The translations under genes and the position numbers were made by a program. 7,140 nucleotides of DNA. It comes from Bacillota bacterium (lineage in GTDB: Bacteria; Bacillota; Clostridia; Clostridiales; Clostridiaceae). The notes beneath the pieces were generated by a model that made no database searches, was not told the origin of the DNA, and saw only the letters and a list, made by a program, of their open reading frames with translations. Each line of letters starts with the position of its first letter. Position 1 is the stretch's first letter. Of this stretch, positions 1 to 7,114 are shown one piece after another. The DNA is taken from positions 1-7,140 of the forward strand of contig JAFADP010000197.1 in NCBI GenBank assembly GCA_023424785.1. The letters are read 5' to 3'.

Positions 1-1874
1 AACATTCCAGTATATAATTGATAGTATTTACCTTTTTGACTTAGTAATTCTTCATGATTACCTCTTTCAATAATTTCTCCTTGTTCAAGAACCATAATGG
101 CATCAGCATTACGAATTGTTGATAATCTATGAGCTATTACAAAAACAGTTCTTCCTTCCATAAGCTTATCCATACCCTTTTGAATAAGAGCTTCTGTTCT
201 TGTATCTATGGAGCTTGTAGCTTCATCAAGAATTAAAACAGGAGGATCTGCAACAGCCGCTCTAGCTATAGCAAGTAATTGTCTTTGACCTTGACTTAAA
301 TTAGCACCATCAGATGTTAATATTGTATTATATCCTTGAGGAAGATGTTTTATAAATGTATCTGCATTAGCAAGCTTTGCAGCATTAATAACTTCTTCAT
401 CTGTAGCATCTAATCTACCATAACGAATATTATCCATAACTGTACCAGTAAAAAGATGAGTATCTTGAAGAACCATTGCAAGTGAACGACGTAAATCATC
501 CTTCTTAATTTTATTTATATTAATTCCATCATATCTTATTTTTCCATCAGGAATATCATAAAATCTGTTTATTAAATTAGTTATAGTTGTCTTACCAGCA
601 CCAGTAGAGCCAACAAAGGCTATTTTTTGTCCAGGTTTAGCAAATAAACTAATTCCTTTTAATATAGTTTTATTTTCTGCATATCCAAATACTACTTCAT
701 TAAAACGTACATCTCCAGTAAGTTTAGTATAGGTAACACTTCCGTCATGATGAGGGTGTTTCCAAGCCCATGTTCCTGTATGCCTAGTAGTTTCTCTTAT
801 TTCTCCATTGTCATCAATTTCAGAATTAACTAATGTAACATAGCCATCATCAACTTCAGGCACTTCATCTATTAAAGTAAATATACGTTCAGCACCAGCT
901 AAAGCCATAATCAAAGCATTAAATTGTTGAGAGATTTGAGTTATTGGTTGAGCAAAACTTCTTGTATATTGTAAGAATGAAGCTAGACTACCTAAATCTA
1001 AAAATCCATTTATAGATAAAATAGAACCAACCATAGCTGTAACTGCATAATGAGCATAAGATAAATTGTTCATTATAGGCATTAATATATTAGCAAAAGT
1101 ATTAGCTTCTTTAGCAGCTTCACATAAATTATTATTTAGCTTATCAAATTCAGATTTAGATTTATCTTCATGGCAAAAGACTTTTACAACCTTTTGTCCC
1201 TCAATCATTTCTTCAATATAACCATTAACTTTTCCTATTTCCATTTGTTGTTTCTTAAAATATAAACTAGATTTTCCACCAATCTTTTTAATAGTTAATA
1301 CTATAATTACAAACATTACAATAACTAAAATAGTAAGAATAGGACTTAAAAGAAGCATCATTACAAATACACCTATAGCAGTAATACCAGATGATATAAA
1401 CTGAGCAAAGCTTTGACTTAGCATATCACGTAAAGTATCAGTATCATTTGTATATCTACTCATAAGTTCACCATGAGTATGAGTATCGAAATATTTTATA
1501 GGTAGTTTTTGCATATGAGAAAACATATCTGTTCTTATTTTATATAAAGTACCTGTAGATATTTTAACCATAAGTCTATTGTATCCATAGGTAGATAGTA
1601 CACCAATAATATAAATTAATATCATTAAACTAAGCATACCAATAAACTTACTTAAATCAGGATTTTCTTGTCCAATAAAAGGAATAATATAATTATTAAT
1701 TAATGGTTTTAAAAAGTAAGTTCCAGATATAGAAGCACCTGCACTTAATAATATAAGAAATATAACTAAAATAAGTTGAAGTTTAAATTCACTCATATAG
1801 TTTAATATTCTTAAGAAGGTTTTTCTTAAATTTTTAGGACCTTTTTTATGAGGAGCACTATTTTTATTATTCAT
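1..1874 (-). CDS. ABC exporter half-transporter (TMD-NBD), catalytically competent subunit of a heterodimer; 3' end cut by window edge
   Basis: Reading the minus strand from the ATG at 1874-1872 gives an open frame of 624 codons to the window edge. The last residues seen (YYQLYTGM) resemble the usual end of the family, so only a few residues are probably missing. An N-terminal six-helix membrane domain (about 30-325) is followed by an ATPase domain with Walker A GSTGAGKTT (422-430), Q-loop Q470, signature LSQGQ (526-530), Walker B ending in D550 with catalytic E551, and switch His H582. The signature departs from LSGGQ, as in the TM288/LmrD/BmrD side of heterodimeric exporters. A linker of about 40 residues (344-385), rich in Trp and His (TWAWKHPHH), separates the membrane and ATPase domains. 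The start is backed by AAAGGAG at 1890-1884, 9 nt upstream. The gene overlaps the preceding exporter gene by 8 bp, so translation is probably coupled. The likely role is drug or lipid efflux across the cytoplasmic membrane; the substrate cannot be told. Confidence 0.95.
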   Translation of the reverse strand, partial: MNNKNSAPHKKGPKNLRKTFLRILNYMSEFKLQLILVIFLILLSAGASISGTYFLKPLINNYIIPFIGQENPDLSKFIGMLSLMILIYIIGVLSTYGYNRLMVKISTGTLYKIRTDMFSHMQKLPIKYFDTHTHGELMSRYTNDTDTLRDMLSQSFAQFISSGITAIGVFVMMLLLSPILTILVIVMFVIIVLTIKKIGGKSSLYFKKQQMEIGKVNGYIEEMIEGQKVVKVFCHEDKSKSEFDKLNNNLCEAAKEANTFANILMPIMNNLSYAHYAVTAMVGSILSINGFLDLGSLASFLQYTRSFAQPITQISQQFNALIMALAGAERIFTLIDEVPEVDDGYVTLVNSEIDDNGEIRETTRHTGTWAWKHPHHDGSVTYTKLTGDVRFNEVVFGYAENKTILKGISLFAKPGQKIAFVGSTGAGKTTITNLINRFYDIPDGKIRYDGININKIKKDDLRRSLAMVLQDTHLFTGTVMDNIRYGRLDATDEEVINAAKLANADTFIKHLPQGYNTILTSDGANLSQGQRQLLAIARAAVADPPVLILDEATSSIDTRTEALIQKGMDKLMEGRTVFVIAHRLSTIRNADAIMVLEQGEIIERGNHEELLSQKGKYYQLYTGM

Positions 1875-3600
1875 TTTCCCCAACTCCTTTCTGTTGAGAT
1901 TCGTAGATTTCTTTATAGATATCATTAGTATTTAATAAGTCTTCATGAGTTCCTATAGCATTTATTGAACCATTATCCATAATTATAATTTTATCTGCTT
2001 CACATACAGAAGAAATTCTTTGAGCTATAATAATTGTAGTAGTGCCATTAAGATTTTCTTTTAATGACTTACGAATATTTGCATCAGTTGTTGTATCTAC
2101 AGCGCTTGTACTATCATCTAGAATGATAATTTTAGGATTTTTAAGTAATGCTCTTGCTATACAAAGTCTTTGTTTTTGTCCACCAGAAACATTAACACCG
2201 CCTTGTCCTAAATCTGTATTATACTTTTCAGGGAAAGACATTATAAAGTCATGGGCATTAGCAGCTTTACATGCAGCAACTATTTCCTCATCACTAGCAT
2301 CTTTATTTCCCCATTTTAAGTTATCTTTTATTGTTCCAGAGAATAAAACATTTTTTTGAAGTACCATAGCAACAGAATTACGTAAAGATTTTATATTATA
2401 ATCTCTAACGTCTTTTCCTCCAACTAGAACAGCACCTTCAGTAACATCATATAAACGAGGTATAAGTTGAACTAAAGATGATTTAGAAGAACCTGTACCA
2501 CCAATTATTCCAATAGTTTCTCCAGATTTTATTGAAAGATTAATATTTTCAAGAGCAGAATTTTCGGAAGTTTTATTATATTTAAATGTTACATTGTCAA
2601 ATATTATTGAGCCATCTTTAACTTCTGTAATGGCATTTTCACTATCTTTAATATCAATTTCTTCATCAAAAACTTCTATAATACGAAATAATGAAGCTCT
2701 AGATAAGACAAGAGTTACAAATATCATAGAAATCATCATTAATGACATTAAAATTTGAGTTAAATAGCTTATAAAACTCATTAATTCTCCTGTCTGCATA
2801 TTACCTTTAATGATAAGATTACCACCAAACCAAGAAATAGCTATCATACATGCATACATACAAAATTGCATAATAGGCATATTTAATATTATTAGTTTCT
2901 CAGCTTTTATTTGAGCATCTCTAACTTTTGCAGCAGATTCTTTAAATTTGTTATCTTCATAATCTCCACGAACAAAGGCTTTAACAACTCTAATAGCAAC
3001 AAGATTTTCTTGAATACTTCCATTCATTTTATCATACTTAGTAAGCATGTCTTGGAAACGAGGAAAAGCTTTAGTTGCTATTAAATATAAAGAAATTCCA
3101 AGGACAGGAATGGCAATAACAAATATAAGAGATAATTTTGCATTTATATAAATGGACATAAATAAAGCACATATTAACATAATAGGTGCACGTACTAAGG
3201 TACGTATAATCATCATAAATGAATTTTGAAGATTAGTTACATCTGTTGTTAAACGAGTTACTAATGATGCAGTATTAAATTTATCTACATTAGCAAATGA
3301 AAAGTCTTGAATTTTATTAAATAATCTTTTTCTTATACCTTTAGCAAAGCCAGTACTAGCAATAGCTGCAAATTTTCCTGCTAAAGCTCCAAAGCTAAGA
3401 GATATTAAAGCCATTAAAATCATTAATATACCCATTTTAGTAATATATGCAACATCACCATTTGCAACACCTACATCAATAATTTTAGCCATTACAAAGG
3501 GGATACTTATTTCTAGTAGTACCTCTCCTATTATTGTGATAGGTGATAGAAAAGCATAAATTTTATAATCTCCAACGCAAGACCATAATTTTTTAATCAT
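1867..3600 (-). CDS. ABC exporter half-transporter (TMD-NBD), degenerate-site subunit of a heterodimer
   Basis: A complete exporter half of 577 residues when begun at the ATG at 3600-3598; a 580-residue form could begin at 3609. I prefer 3600 because GGAGG (3614-3610) directly touches the 3609 ATG but lies 9 nt from this one. Six membrane helices span about residues 15-300. The ATPase domain has a Walker A reading GGTGSSKSS (367-375), with Ser where Gly normally precedes the Lys. It also has Q-loop Q415, an intact VSGGQ signature (471-475), Walker B with D495 followed by D496 instead of the catalytic Glu, and Gln527 (AQRISS) in place of the switch His. These changes mark the TM287/LmrC/BmrC type subunit, whose own Walker site binds ATP but hydrolyses it poorly. 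Its intact signature should complete the working site of the partner encoded just downstream. It overlaps the upstream marR-like gene by 8 bp. Probable multidrug exporter subunit; substrate unknown. Confidence 0.95.
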   Translation of the reverse strand: MIKKLWSCVGDYKIYAFLSPITIIGEVLLEISIPFVMAKIIDVGVANGDVAYITKMGILMILMALISLSFGALAGKFAAIASTGFAKGIRKRLFNKIQDFSFANVDKFNTASLVTRLTTDVTNLQNSFMMIIRTLVRAPIMLICALFMSIYINAKLSLIFVIAIPVLGISLYLIATKAFPRFQDMLTKYDKMNGSIQENLVAIRVVKAFVRGDYEDNKFKESAAKVRDAQIKAEKLIILNMPIMQFCMYACMIAISWFGGNLIIKGNMQTGELMSFISYLTQILMSLMMISMIFVTLVLSRASLFRIIEVFDEEIDIKDSENAITEVKDGSIIFDNVTFKYNKTSENSALENINLSIKSGETIGIIGGTGSSKSSLVQLIPRLYDVTEGAVLVGGKDVRDYNIKSLRNSVAMVLQKNVLFSGTIKDNLKWGNKDASDEEIVAACKAANAHDFIMSFPEKYNTDLGQGGVNVSGGQKQRLCIARALLKNPKIIILDDSTSAVDTTTDANIRKSLKENLNGTTTIIIAQRISSVCEADKIIIMDNGSINAIGTHEDLLNTNDIYKEIYESQQKGVGENE

Positions 3601-4090
3601 GTTTTTCATCCTCCTTTTTATGATTACTTTTTACAATATTAATTAAAGCTGGAATAGACTTATCACTATGTTCATTTTCTATGTTTGATAATGCACGCTC
3701 TATATAACTTTTAAAAGTAGCTAGTTCTTCTTCAGAAAAGCCGTTAAACAGCTGATTATCAAAATCGTGAAAATGTGTTTTACTTAATTCTAAAAGTTTA
3801 ATACCTTCTTCTGTTATATAAATTTTTTTGCATCTAAGATTAGTATCATCTACTTCTTTTCTTAGAAAGCCTGACTTTTCCATACGCTTTGTAGATAAAG
3901 CTACAGAAGCAGGAGTTACTAATAAATTCTCTGCAATTTCAATTTGAGTACATCCATTATGAAGTTTTACATAATTTAAAAGTGGAATTTGTTTTGGATG
4001 TATAGGTAGATCTACACTTCTTTTTTGAAGATAAATACGTTTAAGTAAATGTATTTTATCTAAATCATGAGATATTTTATATTTATCCAT
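3593..4090 (-). CDS. MarR-family transcriptional regulator
   Basis: A 165-residue protein of typical MarR length. A winged helix-turn-helix covers about residues 35-95: a helix with TQIEIAENLLVTPASVA (48-64), a recognition helix running to SGFL (73-76), and a wing with DDTNLRCKKIYIT (81-93), where the family usually has D-x-R-x-x-x-(L/I)-x-(L/I)-T. The flanking helices (1-30 and 100-155) should form the dimer interface and ligand pocket. The start has AAGGAGG at 4103-4097, 6 nt upstream. It is first in an operon with two exporter genes, a common layout in which the regulator represses its own promoter and is released by a transported or related compound. A strong promoter and an inverted repeat at its predicted transcript start support autorepression. 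Family assignment is firm; the ligand is unknown. Confidence 0.93.
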   Translation of the reverse strand: MDKYKISHDLDKIHLLKRIYLQKRSVDLPIHPKQIPLLNYVKLHNGCTQIEIAENLLVTPASVALSTKRMEKSGFLRKEVDDTNLRCKKIYITEEGIKLLELSKTHFHDFDNQLFNGFSEEELATFKSYIERALSNIENEHSDKSIPALINIVKSNHKKEDEKHD

Positions 4091-4120
4091 AAATAACCTC
4101 CTTGGTTCATTAAATATATA

Positions 4121-4155
4121 ATAGTTAAGTGTATAATTATTAAGCGTTTAACTAT
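4121..4155. promoter_or_regulatory. Candidate MarR operator (inverted repeat)
   Basis: The perfect 8-bp arms ATAGTTAA (4121-4128) and TTAACTAT (4148-4155) are separated by 19 bp. Inside are two direct copies of TTAAGYGT (4125-4132 and 4140-4147), 15 bp apart. The right arm falls where transcription of the leftward operon should begin, so a bound dimer, or two, would block it. The assignment to this MarR protein is inferred from position and symmetry. Confidence 0.55.
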
Positions 4156-4160
4156 TTTAT

Positions 4161-4188
4161 ATTATACCTTATTGGATTTTGATGTCAA
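4161..4188 (-). promoter_or_regulatory. Sigma-A type promoter of the marR-exporter operon
   Basis: On the minus strand, a consensus -35 box TTGACA (4188-4183) and a consensus -10 box TATAAT (4166-4161) are 16 bp apart. Transcription should begin near 4154, leaving a leader of roughly 60 nt before the marR-like start codon. Two perfect hexamers suggest a strong promoter held down by a repressor. Confidence 0.8.
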
Positions 4189-4222
4189 AAAAATTACTCA
4201 ATATTAACAAAATATTAATTTA

Positions 4223-4250
4223 TTGCTTTTTATAAGTGTTATATTATAAT
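4223..4250 (+). promoter_or_regulatory. Probable sigma-A type promoter of the two-component operon
   Basis: TTGCTT (4223-4228) and TATAAT (4245-4250) are 16 bp apart, predicting a start near 4257 and a short leader before the kinase ATG at 4282. The -35 is imperfect, so this promoter is likely weaker than the divergent one. A short inverted repeat, TGTTAT (4237-4242) with ATAACA (4263-4268), flanks the -10; its meaning is unclear in such AT-rich DNA. Confidence 0.55.
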
Positions 4251-4281
4251 TAGTTGTATAAGATAACAAAGGAGGAATTTT

Positions 4282-5433
4282 ATGAGAAAGAGTATTGAGT
4301 TTAGTATAATTAAGGTTATTGCATATATTGTACTATGTATGCATTTAATAACTAGGCAAGATACTAGTGCATTTTTATGTATTTTAGTTGTATTATCATT
4401 AATAATTAATAATAATCTTAGAGCATTTTATTTTACTAGTGATATATCAATAAATATATCACTAATATTAGAAATAATAGTGGGTGGGATTTTAAGCTTT
4501 ATTTTCGGAAAATATGTAGTATTTTTTTTAATAGGAGCCATAATTGATATATTTACTTTAAAAAAGAAAAAACTATATAGCATTTATTTAGCCTTAATAT
4601 TAATAATAGTAGTAGTATCTTTATATAAGAGCAGTTACATACAAATAATATCAACTATATTGTTATTTCTAATATTATATATTTTATTATCTTACATACA
4701 GAAACTTTACTTTAGTAAAGAAGTTTCAGAAAAATTATATGATAAACTTAGAATTTCTGAAGAGAAATTAAAAGAAGCAAATAAGGAATTAGAAATTTAT
4801 TCTCATTCTATAGAAGAATTAACTTTATTAAAAGAAAGAAATAGAATATCAAGAGAGATACACGATAGTGTTGGCCATGCACTTACAACTGCTATTATTC
4901 AACTATCTGCAATGGAAGCATTGGGAGAAAAGCAAAGTCCAGTTCTTAAAGAAATGGCAGGAAATTTAAGAGAGTTTATATCTGATAGTTTTCAAGATGT
5001 AAAAAGAGCAGTAAATGAATTAAAACCTGATGAATATGAGAATTATCAAGGAATATTAAGGTTACAAGACGCCTGCAAAAATTTTGAGAAACTTTCAGGA
5101 GTAAAGGTAAATATACGAATATCTAAGGAACAGTGGAGTCTTTCTACAAAACAACTTCAAAATTTATATAGAATAACTCAAGAGTGTTTATCTAATTCAT
5201 TAAGACATGGTAAGGCTACAGAAGTTAATGTAGTTATGAGTTTTACAAATAATGATTTTGTTCTTTCATTTAAGGATAATGGAATAGGTACAAGCGCTAT
5301 TAAGGAAAGTGGTATTGGGCTTAGAAGTATTAAAGAAAGAGCCTTTGAAATTAATGGGTTTGCACAAATGAAGAGTGAAAAAAATGAAGGTTTTTTTGTT
5401 AAGATAACAGTTCCAAGGGAAAAGGAGATATAG
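4282..5433 (+). CDS. Membrane sensor histidine kinase, NarL/HPK7 type (HisKA_3)
   Basis: A 383-residue sensor kinase. About six hydrophobic helices (roughly 8-24, 29-43, 56-75, 77-93, 98-114 and 119-139) are joined by short loops, leaving no extracellular sensor domain; the signal is probably sensed in or at the membrane. A charged, coiled-coil-like stretch (about 143-187) leads to the dimerisation and phosphoacceptor helix REIHDSVGHAL, with H194 the predicted phosphorylated His and H199 completing the HDxxxH-like motif of this family. The ATP-binding domain shows the N box around N305 (ECLSNSLRHG), the G1 motif DNGIG (332-336) and the G2 motif GIGLRSI (344-350). The start has AAAGGAGG (4268-4275) 6 nt upstream. 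The partner response regulator begins 1 base after the stop. Its membrane-rich input, and the ABC transporter genes downstream, recall kinases that sense cell-envelope or antibiotic stress; the actual signal is unknown. Confidence 0.93.
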   Translation: MRKSIEFSIIKVIAYIVLCMHLITRQDTSAFLCILVVLSLIINNNLRAFYFTSDISINISLILEIIVGGILSFIFGKYVVFFLIGAIIDIFTLKKKKLYSIYLALILIIVVVSLYKSSYIQIISTILLFLILYILLSYIQKLYFSKEVSEKLYDKLRISEEKLKEANKELEIYSHSIEELTLLKERNRISREIHDSVGHALTTAIIQLSAMEALGEKQSPVLKEMAGNLREFISDSFQDVKRAVNELKPDEYENYQGILRLQDACKNFEKLSGVKVNIRISKEQWSLSTKQLQNLYRITQECLSNSLRHGKATEVNVVMSFTNNDFVLSFKDNGIGTSAIKESGIGLRSIKERAFEINGFAQMKSEKNEGFFVKITVPREKEI

Positions 5434-5434
5434 A

Positions 5435-6079
5435 GTGGATAATAAAATTAAGGTTTTAATAGTGGATGATGAAAAGTTAATAAGAGAAGGGCTTAAAATA
5501 ATGCTTTCAATTTATGATGATATTGAAGTTGTAGAAACAGTAGAAGATGGATATGAAGCTTTAAAAATGTGTAAAGAAAATCCTATAGATGTTGTTCTTA
5601 TGGATATAAGAATGAAAAATTGTGATGGGGTAATGGGAACAAGACTTATTAAGGAACAGTTTCATAATATAAAAGTAATTATATTAACAACATTTAAGGA
5701 TAAGGAGTATATACAAGAGGCATTAAAATATGGAGCCTTTGGATATATGCTTAAGGATAGCTCTCATGACTTAATTTATGAAGGAATAAAGACTGCTTAT
5801 AAAGGAAATATGGTTGTACATCCAGAAGTTGCTGCACATATGCTTGATGGTGTAAATAAAGATGAAAAAGTTGATTTAGATAAGTATTCTCTTACAGAAA
5901 AAGAAATAAAAATAATTGAGTTTATAGCAAAAGGTTTAAGCAACAAGGAAATATCGGAAGAAATTTTCTTATCAGAAGGAACTATAAAAAATAATATAAG
6001 TAATATTCTTTCAAAATTAGATCTTAGAGATAGAACACAAATTGCAATATTTGCGTTTAAAAATAAAATAGTGACTTAA
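5435..6079 (+). CDS. NarL/LuxR-type response regulator
   Basis: A 214-residue protein starting at GTG. AAGGAG at 5422-5427, inside the last codons of the kinase gene, is 7 nt upstream, and no in-frame ATG fits as well. The receiver domain (about 5-120) has acidic residues D11 and D12, phosphoacceptor D57 (LMDIRM), T85/T86 and K107 (YMLKD), so all switch residues are present. A linker leads to a C-terminal LuxR-type helix-turn-helix (about 152-209): LTEKEIKIIEFIAKGLSNKEI, then the recognition helix around SEGTIKNNISNIL. Pairing with the upstream kinase follows from adjacency and the matching NarL/HPK7 class. Likely targets are its own operon and the ABC transporter downstream, where a 12-bp palindrome crosses its stop codon. 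Confidence 0.95.
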   Translation: MDNKIKVLIVDDEKLIREGLKIMLSIYDDIEVVETVEDGYEALKMCKENPIDVVLMDIRMKNCDGVMGTRLIKEQFHNIKVIILTTFKDKEYIQEALKYGAFGYMLKDSSHDLIYEGIKTAYKGNMVVHPEVAAHMLDGVNKDEKVDLDKYSLTEKEIKIIEFIAKGLSNKEISEEIFLSEGTIKNNISNILSKLDLRDRTQIAIFAFKNKIVT

Positions 6080-6098
6080 GTCATTAAGTTAAATGACT
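6072..6098. promoter_or_regulatory. Palindromic TGACT half-site cluster, candidate regulator binding site
   Basis: TGACTTAAGTCA (6072-6083) is a perfect 12-bp palindrome across the response regulator stop codon. A third half-site, TGACT (6094-6098), makes a second inverted pair AGTCATT/AATGACT with a 6-base spacer (6079-6098). NarL-family regulators bind as dimers to inverted repeats, so this could be a site for the regulator just upstream. No clear promoter was recognised beside it, so the role is speculative. Confidence 0.35.
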
Positions 6099-6107
6099 AA
6101 TAGTAAT

Positions 6108-6165
6108 AAAAAAACCTCTTAAATTTTCTTATTATATTATTAAGGAAGTTTGGAGGGATTTTTTT
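6108..6165 (+). terminator. Terminator-like hairpin covering the Shine-Dalgarno of the next gene
   Basis: A 23-bp stem in the plus-strand RNA: A7 (6108-6114) with U7 (6159-6165); CCUCU (6115-6119) with GGAGG (6152-6156); and 11 unbroken pairs of 6121-6131 with 6141-6151 around a 9-base loop. Only U6120 and the bases G6157-A6158 are bulged. The inner stem followed by a U run looks like an intrinsic terminator for the two-component operon. The same stem pairs the whole GGAGG of the ATPase gene, so read-through RNA would be poorly translated unless the stem opens. Three pairs are G-U, so the opposite strand folds less well. Terminator, attenuator and translation switch are all possible. Confidence 0.55.
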
Positions 6166-7104
6166 ATGGAAAATATTATTGAAGTTAAAAATATAACAAA
6201 GAGATTTAAAGAAAAACTTGTTTTAGATAATATTAGCTATGAAGTTAATAAGGGAGAAATATTTGGATTTATTGGACCTAATGGAGCAGGAAAATCAACA
6301 TTAATTAATATTATGACAGGAATATTAGTGCCTAATAATGGGACAATCTCAATTTGTGGATATGATATTTTAAAGGAACCACTAAAGGCAAAGTCATGTA
6401 TAGGATATGTACCACAAGAAATTGCATTAATAGAAGAAATAAATGCATATGCCAACTTGGAGTATTTTGGAGCTTTATATGGATTAAAAGGAAAGGTTCT
6501 TAAAGAAAGAATTAACGAAGCTTTAGAAATAACAGGATTATCAGAAAAGAAGAAGGAAAAAGTAAAGAAATTTTCAGGGGGGATGAAAAGAAGATTAAAT
6601 ATTGCAGCAGCAATTATGCATTATCCTAAGGTGCTTATTTTAGATGAACCAACAGTAGGAGTGGATCCTCAATCAAGAAATCATATTTTTGATTTTGTTA
6701 GAAGTGTAACTAAGGAATATGGAACAACAGTAGTTTATACATCTCACTATATGGAGGAAGTAGAGGAGTTATGTGATAGAGTGTTTATAATGGATTTAGG
6801 AAAAGAAGTGGCTTATGGTAATAAAGAAGAGGTTAAAGCATCTGTATTTCCTAATAATAAAGTTATAATAGAAGTTTCAGACTTGGTTGGAGAAAATTTA
6901 TTAGAATTAAAAAATGTAAATGGTGTATTAAATGTATCTCAAGAAGAAAATAATTTAATTTTAACAATAAGTGAAGAATTTAAACTTGCACAAGTTTTAT
7001 TTTTCTTAGAAAAGAACAATAAAACAATAAAAAAGATAACTTATGATGAAGCAAAATTAGAGGATGTATTTTTAGCTTTAACTGGCAAAAGCCTTAGAGA
7101 TTAG
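6166..7104 (+). CDS. ABC transporter ATP-binding protein, DrrA-like
   Basis: A 312-residue cytoplasmic ATPase with no membrane domain. Motifs in order are Walker A GPNGAGKST (37-45), Q-loop Q84 (YVPQE), signature FSGGM (136-140), Walker B VLILDEP (156-162) with catalytic E161, and switch His H194 (YTSHYMEE). All are intact. A C-terminal part of about 85 residues (from about 228) beyond the core is typical of DrrA-like ATPases of antibiotic and lipid export systems, which pair with separate ABC-2 type permeases. The start lies 7 nt after GGAGGGA (6152-6158), and that ribosome binding site sits within a long hairpin. The next gene begins 10 bp after the stop and is probably the permease. The position behind a two-component system suggests export induced by envelope stress or an antimicrobial; the substrate is unknown. 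Confidence 0.94.
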   Translation: MENIIEVKNITKRFKEKLVLDNISYEVNKGEIFGFIGPNGAGKSTLINIMTGILVPNNGTISICGYDILKEPLKAKSCIGYVPQEIALIEEINAYANLEYFGALYGLKGKVLKERINEALEITGLSEKKKEKVKKFSGGMKRRLNIAAAIMHYPKVLILDEPTVGVDPQSRNHIFDFVRSVTKEYGTTVVYTSHYMEEVEELCDRVFIMDLGKEVAYGNKEEVKASVFPNNKVIIEVSDLVGENLLELKNVNGVLNVSQEENNLILTISEEFKLAQVLFFLEKNNKTIKKITYDEAKLEDVFLALTGKSLRD

Positions 7105-7114
7105 GAGGAATAAT

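Noticed and set aside
2042..2359. Open frame of 105 codons on the plus strand
   Set aside because: It lies wholly inside the conserved ATPase domain of the first exporter half on the minus strand, has no good ribosome binding site, and encodes no recognisable domain.
4237..4268. TGTTAT/ATAACA inverted repeat around the kinase -10 box as an operator
   Set aside because: Arms of only 6 bp with a 20-bp spacer are easily expected by chance in DNA this AT-rich, so it is mentioned with the promoter but not claimed.
4104..4281. Small RNA or riboswitch in the divergent intergenic region
   Set aside because: Apart from the two promoters and the operator-like repeat, the DNA is simple and AT-rich, with no GC-containing stems or known aptamer motifs.
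6079..6098. AGTCATT/AATGACT stem as an intrinsic terminator of the two-component genes
   Set aside because: The stem has only 7 mostly A-T pairs and is not followed by a T run on either strand. The hairpin at 6108-6165 is a far better terminator candidate.
6237..6455. Open frame of 72 codons on the minus strand
   Set aside because: It is antisense to the Walker A and Q-loop region of the DrrA-like ATPase, whose coding frame is certain, and is best explained as a shadow.
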